DNA of 64,000 nucleotides, taken from positions 1-64,000 of the forward strand of contig CAVSFF010000011.1 in the NCBI GenBank assembly GCA_963727285.1. The letters run 5' to 3'. Within the stretch, counting starts at the first letter, position 1, and the number at the start of each line of letters is the position of its first letter. Shown piece after piece: positions 58,337-64,000 of this stretch. Source of the stretch: CAITWD01 sp963727285 (GTDB lineage: Bacteria; Actinomycetota; Thermoleophilia; Miltoncostaeales; Miltoncostaeaceae). A program made the translations under genes and the position numbers. The notes beneath the pieces were generated by a model. It searched no databases. It worked only from the letters and a program-made list of their open reading frames with translations, and had not been told where the DNA came from.

Positions 58337-59682
58337 AAGAACGACTCGCCGTCATTGGGGGAGGTGGCGCCGGGATCGCCGCCGCCACGATCGCCAAGCG
58401 CGAGAATCCCGATCTGCAGGTCACCCTGTTTACGGAGTTCGAAGACATTGCCTATTCGCCGTGCGGCATTCCATTCGTGCACGGACGGGAGATCGCAACG
58501 TTCGAGAGCTTGTTCTTGTCGACGGTCGAGCGGTATGTGGAAGACGGCCTCGACATGCGGATGGAGACGGTGGTCACCGACATCGACCTCGACCGCCGCA
58601 TCCTGACCGCGCGCAACCAGCACGAGGGATTCGACAAGCTCATCATCTGCACCGGGTTCGTCTGGGAGAAGCCCGACGTCCCTGGCGCCAACCTCGACGG
58701 CTTGCACTACGTCAAGAACATCCGCAAGGCGATGGAATTCGACAAACTTCTGGACACCGCCAAGCGCGTCGTCGTCATCGGCGCAACCCCATTGGGTGTG
58801 GAAATGGCCGGAAATCTCGGGCGTCGCGGGCTCGAGGTGGCGTTCGTCGACGAGGGACCGTGGGCGCTCCATGAGGTCCTCGACCCGGATGTGGCCCAGC
58901 CGGTGCACGAGTCGTTGGCGAGCCACGGGGTCGCTCTCCGATTCGGCACTCGCGTCGAGGCGTTTCTCGGCGACGGCCAGCGCGTCCGCGCGGTGGCGAC
59001 AACCGACGGTGAGATTCCGTGTGACATCGTCGTGGTCTGTCTGCACAAGATGCCCAACAACGCGATCGCCGAAGCGGCCGGGCTGGCGATCGGGACAACC
59101 GGCGGAATTGTCGTCGATGCCGGCATGCGAACCTCGGCCGACGGAGTCTGGGCTGCCGGCGATGTGGTGGAAGTCCCCCACGGGCTCACGATGATCCCGA
59201 TCCGCGGACTCACCGGATCTCATGCGTATGCACAGGGCCGGACGGCCGGTGCCAACGCCGCGGGTGGGTCGCGCATCTACGATCCGGTGTGGGTGCCATG
59301 GGGCCTCGTCGGCGGTGACTACACCATCGGCGGGTTCTCGCTTGGGGAGACGCTCGCCACCGCCGTAGGTGTTCCGTATGTGGTTGCACGGGGTGTCGGC
59401 GTTTCCCGTGCGCGGTACTTTCCGGGCGCCGAGCGCACGCATGTGAAACTACTCGCCGAACCTGGCACGCTGCGGCTGATCGGTGCCCAGCTGCATGGCG
59501 GTGACGGCGTCAAGGAACGCTGCGACTTCCTGGCTTTTGCGGCCAAGCGCGGCGCGACGCTCGAGGACATTGCCTGGATGGAGAACATCTATTCCCCGCC
59601 GATCGGCGCGCTCTTCGAACCGATGGCGATTGCCGCGCAGAACGGACTCGCAGAGCTCCGCAGGACGGGGGCGGCGACATGA
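58333..59682 (+). CDS. FAD-dependent NAD(P)-disulfide oxidoreductase, CoA-disulfide-reductase-like
   Basis: 449 residues. The N-terminal Rossmann motif is VIGGGGAGIAAATIAKREN. A single redox Cys occurs in IAYSPCGIPFVHG (residue about 43), as in CoA-disulfide reductases and NADH oxidases rather than CxxxxC reductases. The second dinucleotide motif is VVVIGATPLGVEMAGNLGRR and the FAD-tail motif GVWAAGDVVEV. The C-terminal dimerisation domain (ERCDFLAFAAKRGATLEDIA) is complete. It probably reduces a mixed disulfide or carries electrons for a pathway step. It overlaps both neighbours by 4 nt. Confidence 0.88.
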   Translation: MKERLAVIGGGGAGIAAATIAKRENPDLQVTLFTEFEDIAYSPCGIPFVHGREIATFESLFLSTVERYVEDGLDMRMETVVTDIDLDRRILTARNQHEGFDKLIICTGFVWEKPDVPGANLDGLHYVKNIRKAMEFDKLLDTAKRVVVIGATPLGVEMAGNLGRRGLEVAFVDEGPWALHEVLDPDVAQPVHESLASHGVALRFGTRVEAFLGDGQRVRAVATTDGEIPCDIVVVCLHKMPNNAIAEAAGLAIGTTGGIVVDAGMRTSADGVWAAGDVVEVPHGLTMIPIRGLTGSHAYAQGRTAGANAAGGSRIYDPVWVPWGLVGGDYTIGGFSLGETLATAVGVPYVVARGVGVSRARYFPGAERTHVKLLAEPGTLRLIGAQLHGGDGVKERCDFLAFAAKRGATLEDIAWMENIYSPPIGALFEPMAIAAQNGLAELRRTGAAT

Positions 59683-59975
59683 GCGGCAACGCCCACCGCA
59701 AGCAGCACCTGCGGGAGGTCACCGAGCGCCACTTGATGACCGATGCGATGCGTCGCGTCGCGGGTCGCTACCCCGGCATCACGGTCGCGACACCCGCGAC
59801 CCGATCGAGCTGGTTCTGGTCGCGGCTGTTTGTCCCGGTCTATCGGCGCATCCCCTGGTCGGTGCGGGAACGGACGATCCATATCGCCGGGATGGACGCA
59901 TCCGGGTGGACGCCGCCGTCGCGCCGACCCGGTGAGCCTTGGCGGCCGCCGACATGGGATGGACCCGCCTCCTAG
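59679..59975 (+). CDS. Small basic protein, last gene of the plus-strand operon
   Basis: 98 residues, Arg-rich and Trp-rich: HRKQHLREVTERHLMTDAMR, RSSWFWSRLFVPVYRRIPWS and a Pro-rich tail PPSRRPGEPWRPPTWDGP. No membrane helix of full length and no known domain. ATGA overlap with the flavoprotein makes co-translation very likely, so it is probably real despite its size. Function unknown; an interaction partner of the flavoprotein is a guess. Confidence 0.6.
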   Translation: MSGNAHRKQHLREVTERHLMTDAMRRVAGRYPGITVATPATRSSWFWSRLFVPVYRRIPWSVRERTIHIAGMDASGWTPPSRRPGEPWRPPTWDGPAS

Positions 59976-60114
59976 GGCCGTCCCGTGGAAGCGGGCACCA
60001 CCCGTGTGCCATCGGGACCCATCGGCGCCGGGGAGCCTCAGCCGGCGCGATGAAGCGAAGCTGGCCGCGCGCGGGCACCGGCCTCACGCGCGGCGGACCG
60101 GAACCGACGATGCG

Positions 60115-60777
60115 TCAGGGGCGGACCCACTCCAGGTCTTGGCGGTAGAGCTCGTACGCCGCCGAGTACTCCATGACGCGCGCGACCTCGGCGACGCGGT
60201 CCTCATCCCAGCCCGCGCGACGGAGTAGGTGGAAGCCCATCTCCATGCCGGACGTGATTCCTCCGGCGGTCACGATGCGGCCGGCGTCGACCACGCGAGC
60301 CCGACTGATGCGGCAGCCAGGCGCAATCGTTGCCAATCGGTCGATCGGCACAATGCCGTTCGGCCCCTGTTCGACGGCGTCCGGTTCCTTGCGGTTGGTG
60401 GCACTCACGCCGTCGAGCAGCCCCATCGCCCCATAGATCCACGACCCCGTGCAGACGCTCGTCAACAAGGTGGACTGCGGCAGATCCAGGATGAACTCGT
60501 GCAGGCGCCGATTGTGCATTTCTTGGCGCGTGCCAAACCCGCCCGGGATCAGGAAGGCGTCCATCGCAGGCCGATCGGTGAACGAGTAGTTCGGCATCAC
60601 GGTGAAGCCCGCTTGGGTCTGTATCGGGCGCATCGCGTCGGAGATCAGGAAGGCGTCGAGCTCCGGGTTGAAGCGCCGCGCCACCGCAAAGACGCCGACC
60701 GGGGCCGCGAAGTCGACCACCTCCGCGTCCTTGAAGACGTAGACGCCGAGGCGAAACCCCCGGATCTGCGTGGCCAT
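60115..60777 (-). CDS. DJ-1/PfpI family protein, isonitrile hydratase-like
   Basis: 220 residues; ATG 60777 follows AAGGAGGAACGAT. FLIPGGFGTRQEMHN, the nucleophile elbow LTSVCTGSWIYGAMGLLDG (Cys) and IVTAGGITSGMEMGFHLL match the DJ-1 superfamily group that includes Pseudomonas isonitrile hydratase and GlxA-type domains; no AraC helix-turn-helix is attached. Isonitrile hydratase adds water to R-NC to give an N-formamide. It is convergent with the long operon and has its own promoter side. A link to nitrile/cyanide-type chemistry is attractive but inferred. Confidence 0.82.
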   Translation of the reverse strand: MATQIRGFRLGVYVFKDAEVVDFAAPVGVFAVARRFNPELDAFLISDAMRPIQTQAGFTVMPNYSFTDRPAMDAFLIPGGFGTRQEMHNRRLHEFILDLPQSTLLTSVCTGSWIYGAMGLLDGVSATNRKEPDAVEQGPNGIVPIDRLATIAPGCRISRARVVDAGRIVTAGGITSGMEMGFHLLRRAGWDEDRVAEVARVMEYSAAYELYRQDLEWVRP

Positions 60778-61512
60778 ATCGTTCCTCCTTCCGCCGACGC
60801 CGGACCTCGGTCGGGCGCGGGCTTGCGACGTCCTTGGATACCTTGGCGGGGGTGCTTCCAGGCTCTCGCCTGGACCACGATCCGACGTGACGCACCGCGA
60901 CCTCGGCTGACCGGGGCTGTGTGCACAACCTCGAGAGCAATCAAACCAGATTCACCCGGCTCCCCTCGCGGATCGTCGAACATCACCGGCCCCGTGGCGA
61001 CTCGCGTGGAGGATGTCGGGGGGTCGCAGCCAACGCCGGGCGTTCGCCTCTCCGACAAGGCCTGTCGATCCGCATGCGACACCGGCAGCACGGCTCCGGG
61101 GCCGGCTCCGACCGAGAGTCGACGCCGTTGGCGACCAGGTCACGGCGCGCCCGCTCCACCCGCGGCGCTGAGGGCCTGGGGTCCGACCGTCAACGAACCT
61201 GTCGGCGGCCTCGGCTGCGACCGGCTCGCGATCGGCGACGCCCATTGCAGATGGCATCGGGCCGGTCGGAGATCCGGACCGCGTTGATGCATCCGCCGCG
61301 CTGGGGCTCGACGGGGCACTGTGCGTGCGGGTTGGCCCACGGCGCTGCCAGGCGTGATCGACATCGATCGTGAACGCACGCGCCGGTGGGCGCGGTTGTG
61401 CCGCCTCGGGCAGTCCTGTCGTCGCCCTGTGAGCTGTCCACGGCGAGCCGCTCGCACGGAGGGCTCGCTCGGTTCATGCCGGGTCAGCGAACGACCTTCG
61501 TCAGTTTTAGAC
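60778..61512. other. 735-bp stretch without a recognisable gene
   Basis: Open frames here are GC-driven and show no domain, no conserved phrase and no ribosome-binding site. The part next to 60777 must hold the DJ-1 gene promoter. No repeat, tRNA or transposon end was seen. It could contain remnants of a decayed gene at the edge of the 41.6-60.8 kb block. Confidence 0.5.
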
Positions 61513-62058
61513 CTACGCGGCCGACGGGGCGAGCGGTGCGCCCGGGGCGCCGCCGAGGCGACGGCCGCGGCCCTCGGGCTCGACCCAGGTGCCCGCCCAC
61601 GTGCGCACGTGGGTGCGGTTCGGTTCGTGGATGATGACCTTCGCCCGCATCGGGGCACCGGCGATCGACTCCAGGCAGCGCAGCACGGTGTCGAGCGTCT
61701 GCGGGTCGCCCGCTGCGGACTCGACCATGATCGCCATCGGCGCCTCGCCCTGGGCGACCGCTTCGATGCGGCAGCGGTGCTGCCCGGGGGTCACGACGGC
61801 CGGGATCATCCGTCCGATCGCCTCTACCGTGTGGCGAGCCGTGGCGAGCGACGCGGCACGGACAGTGATCGCATAGTCGCGCTCGACGGCAAGCGCGGCG
61901 TGGAGGGGCGGACGTGGTGTGCCGGTCACGCGCTCGACCGTGCCGCGGCGGAGTGCGCGCAGGCGGTCCCGCGTGCTGCGTCGCGGGCGGGCCGAGGTGA
62001 TGTCGACGACGCCGGTGTCGGCGGCGGAGGCTGCGGGCGTGACCAGGTGCAGGCTCAT
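61513..62058 (-). CDS. Unrecognised 181-aa protein, second copy of a local paralogue pair
   Basis: 181 residues, complete. A polar N-terminus (MSLHLVTPAASAADTGVVDI, Arg-rich stretch) precedes an alpha/beta part: ALAVERDYAITVRAASLATA, HTVEAIGRMIPAVVTPGQHR, CRIEAVAQGEAPMAIMVESA, AKVIIHEPNRTHVRTWAGTW. The last phrase is shared with the fragment at 41.0-41.4 kb. No known domain is recognised. It is isolated, with 307 bp upstream (62059-62365) lacking any visible gene. Confidence 0.65.
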   Translation of the reverse strand: MSLHLVTPAASAADTGVVDITSARPRRSTRDRLRALRRGTVERVTGTPRPPLHAALAVERDYAITVRAASLATARHTVEAIGRMIPAVVTPGQHRCRIEAVAQGEAPMAIMVESAAGDPQTLDTVLRCLESIAGAPMRAKVIIHEPNRTHVRTWAGTWVEPEGRGRRLGGAPGAPLAPSAA

Positions 62059-62365
62059 CGGGGGCTCCTGTGGTTGGAGGGCGGGGTCCGTTTGCCTGGT
62101 CTCTACCCTCCTCCGGCTACGTGAGAATCATCTGAGTCGGTCGCTATGGGCGCGTTAAGCCCCGTGCGAAGGCGCGGAACGCCCTGGAAATGACCGCCTT
62201 CTGGCAGCCGTTGAATCAGCGTCTCGCCGTCAGGGAACGCGCGATGATGCGGATCTCGCGCGCGTGCGGCAGACCGAGGAGCGTCCGCAGCGCGGCTGCG
62301 CGCCGCGTCGGGGCGTAGTGGGCCGTCACAAACGCCGTTACGGTCGCCCGCGACGGACCCTGCCG

Positions 62366-63737
62366 TCACCGCGGGCGAGGATGGCCACAACCGCGCCCGG
62401 GTGGGTCGACGGCTTCGGCCCGCAGGAGGGCGTACGCGCCATGCCATCGCGCGAACGCGAAGTGGGTCACCACGTAGGCGGCGATGGCGGCGGGCGTGAC
62501 GAGGGACCCAGCCGGGCGTACGAGCGGGGGATTCCGGGTCACCGAGAACCACGTGCTCATCAGGCCGAGATCCGCCTCGATCGTATTGCCCGAGACGCCG
62601 ACGATATGGCCGTTGGTGAGGGCGACCCGCGTCATCAGCACGCGGGGGAGACCCCACGCCGGGTTACGGTGATCGACGCGACGGGGGCACCGAGGCCGAG
62701 ATCCGCGCCGAGCTGCGCCGCGGTGAAGCTCGGCGGGTCGGGCCACGGGTCGTCGGGTGAGGCCTCGAAGGGGTCCTTGACGCCGACGTAATAGGGCTCC
62801 GGCGTGCCGCCCCAGACATTCTGGATCGATTCGGTGTGCCCGCCCGAGCTCGATGCATAGAAGGTCTGGACGATCTTGGTGCCGTAGGCGACGACACTTG
62901 CCGGACGTCGCGGCCACGGCGGCGTTCGTCGTCGCGGACTCGGCGCCGACCCCGCCGTAGGCCTCGCTCGGCGGTCCGCCGTAGACGTCGAAGTACGACG
63001 ACGGGCGCCGGCTGGCCAGCGCATACGACCGGGCCGCGATCGCCTGGGCCTGAAGAGCCGCCGGGCGCCAGCTCGGGGACATCTCCCAGCCGACGACACC
63101 GCGGACGAAGTCGTCGATGCCGAGGGTGTTGATGGTGCGCAGGCCGCTGGAATACGTCGTTGAGACCGTGCCGCGATACTTGCGCCCGCTCAGGGCGACA
63201 AGGCCTCCTGCTGCGGGGGCGATCCGCAGGCCGAAGGGCGGATTGTGCGACGGTTCCGGTGCCCGGGTTCGGCCCTGTCAGCCGGACGACCCACGTGCCC
63301 GTGGTCAGCTTGACCGCGCGCAGCGTGTAGGTCTGGCCGGCCAGAAGCGGGATGCTGACGCCCGGTATGCAGGTCGGACGCCGTCCCCGCGGTCGTGGTC
63401 GCGACGGCGACGGTACTGCGGCCGGTGCTCATCAGCGCGCGGATCGGGGTCGCGAGCGTCACCCCGGCGACCGTGCGGACGCTCGTCCCGCGGAAGTACC
63501 ACTCCATGATCTTGGTGGCGTTCCAGCCGTGCCGGCCATGCCTTCGGCGCCGTACTGGGACATTCCGAGGCCGTGGCCCCAGCCGCGTCCCGTGAACGTG
63601 TAGCGCACGGTCTGCGCCGATGCGCCGCCTACGACGGTGCAGCCCGTGACGAGCGCGGTCAGCGCGACCCCGGCGCGCAGGGCGCGACGGCGGCGTCGCC
63701 GGCGCACAGTGGGCGCAACTGTGGGGTCTGCGGTCAT
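62366..63737 (-). CDS. Secreted SpoIID/LytB-domain protein
   Basis: About 455 residues once breaks near 63535, 63370-63240, 62925 and 62640 are bridged. After an Arg-rich start the signal peptide is ALRAGVALTALVTGCTVVGG. It is followed by the actinobacterial signature FTGRGWGHGLGMSQYGAEGM, a carbohydrate-binding-like middle (YFRGTSVRTVAGVTLATPIR), and the SpoIID core ALQAQAIAARSYALASRRPS, VQTFYASSSGGHTESIQNVW and NTIEADLGLMSTWF. SpoIID-like enzymes are lytic transglycosylases acting on peptidoglycan. An extra C-terminal part of about 55 residues follows. Several breaks make the exact frame uncertain, but domain order is complete. Confidence 0.82.
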
Positions 63738-63953
63738 TCGGATGCCTGTCGATCGATCATGGACCGCCGTCCCCACGCGGGGACGGTCGCGTCCGACGCA
63801 CACTTGCGGCGCGGCGCGTCATGGATGCCCTCGACCATTGTGTTCTGCCGGTTGAGGATCACGCCTGTCGACCGAATCGATCTTTACAGAACCCTCACCC
63901 ACGCGGCGCATTTGCGGGTCGGTGCCCGCGCCGCGGGCGCCCCGGCACGCCGA

Positions 63954-64000
63954 TCAGTCGGTCTCCGGCGGGGCAACAACGTCCTGGCCGGTGACGCGCT
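63954..64000 (-). CDS. C-terminal end of a gene running in from outside the window
   Basis: The last codons read RVTGQDVVAPPETD followed by TGA (63954-63956). The phrase RVTGxDV near the end resembles the C-terminus of 2-oxoacid dehydrogenase E1-beta subunits, but 14 residues are too few to assign a product. The region 63738-63953 between it and the SpoIID gene holds no visible gene. Confidence 0.35.
   Translation of the reverse strand, partial: RVTGQDVVAPPETD

Noticed and set aside
1..64000. CRISPR arrays, rRNA and tRNA genes
   Set aside because: No regularly spaced repeats, rRNA-like stretches or convincing tRNA cloverleafs were noticed by eye; a covariance-model search could still find a tRNA.

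Overview
The window reads as chromosomal DNA of a high-G+C actinobacterium, most likely of the Thermoleophilia/Solirubrobacterales type. This is inferred from very GC-rich codons, an arylsulfotransferase gene, a single-chain 2-oxoglutarate dehydrogenase E2-E1 protein, the lhr-nei pair, a SpoIID/LytB-domain protein and a Sll0783-type nitrogen cluster. Coding density is high and many genes overlap by ATGA/GTGA. Around forty single-base frame breaks occur, several in short C or G runs and in genes that should be functional (kdpA, kdpB, carbamate kinase, lhr). I read most of them as uncorrected indel errors in the assembly, so many genes are reported as one CDS across a break.

Layout. 1-2170: arylsulfotransferase gene split by a 463-bp MITE-like element with 27-bp inverted ends and an 8-bp target duplication. 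2214-5151: START-like protein, acyltransferase, and an SCP2-alpha/beta-hydrolase fusion. 5195-5745: 5' fragments of cysS and an SLH-domain gene abutting tail to tail. 5877-8767: two-component system and a secreted GXX-tailed protein. 8881-16002: methyltransferase, YihY-type membrane protein, nei and lhr. 16063-18505: TetR regulator and ABC-2 exporter. 18643-20639: clpS and a benzoylformate-decarboxylase-like enzyme. 20673-27210 (minus strand): kgd with two lipoyl domains, lipoate-protein-ligase-like gene, L,D-transpeptidase. 27509-32714: giant secreted DUF11-repeat protein. 32955-40813 (minus strand): complete kdp operon (small membrane protein, kdpF, A, B, C, D, E).

41.6-60.8 kb is the most unusual part. 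It combines (i) a Nit1C/Sll0783-type set (Sll0783-like protein, radical SAM MSMEG_0568 type, GNAT MSMEG_0567 type, AIR-synthase-like protein, MSMEG_0565-type glycosyltransferase) in which I find no nitrilase, an amidohydrolase and an unrecognised protein occupying its place; (ii) FdrA, DUF1116 and DUF2877 proteins plus carbamate kinase, the set known in E. coli as AllF/G/H oxamate carbamoyltransferase with its kinase; (iii) a cysteine-synthase-like enzyme, OsmC protein, helical unknown, methyltransferase, an aminotransferase homologue with His in place of the PLP lysine, a fold-III PLP decarboxylase, a CoA-disulfide-reductase-like flavoprotein and a 98-aa basic protein. An XRE-cupin regulator opens the plus-strand operon, divergent from the Sll0783 operon. 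My inference is a nitrogen-recovery pathway that ends in phosphorolysis of an N-carbamoyl compound and carbamate-kinase ATP formation. Two paralogous short genes of unknown family, in the same orientation, flank this block (41.0-41.4 and 61.5-62.1 kb).

The window ends with a SpoIID/LytB-domain protein and the last codons of a further minus-strand gene.
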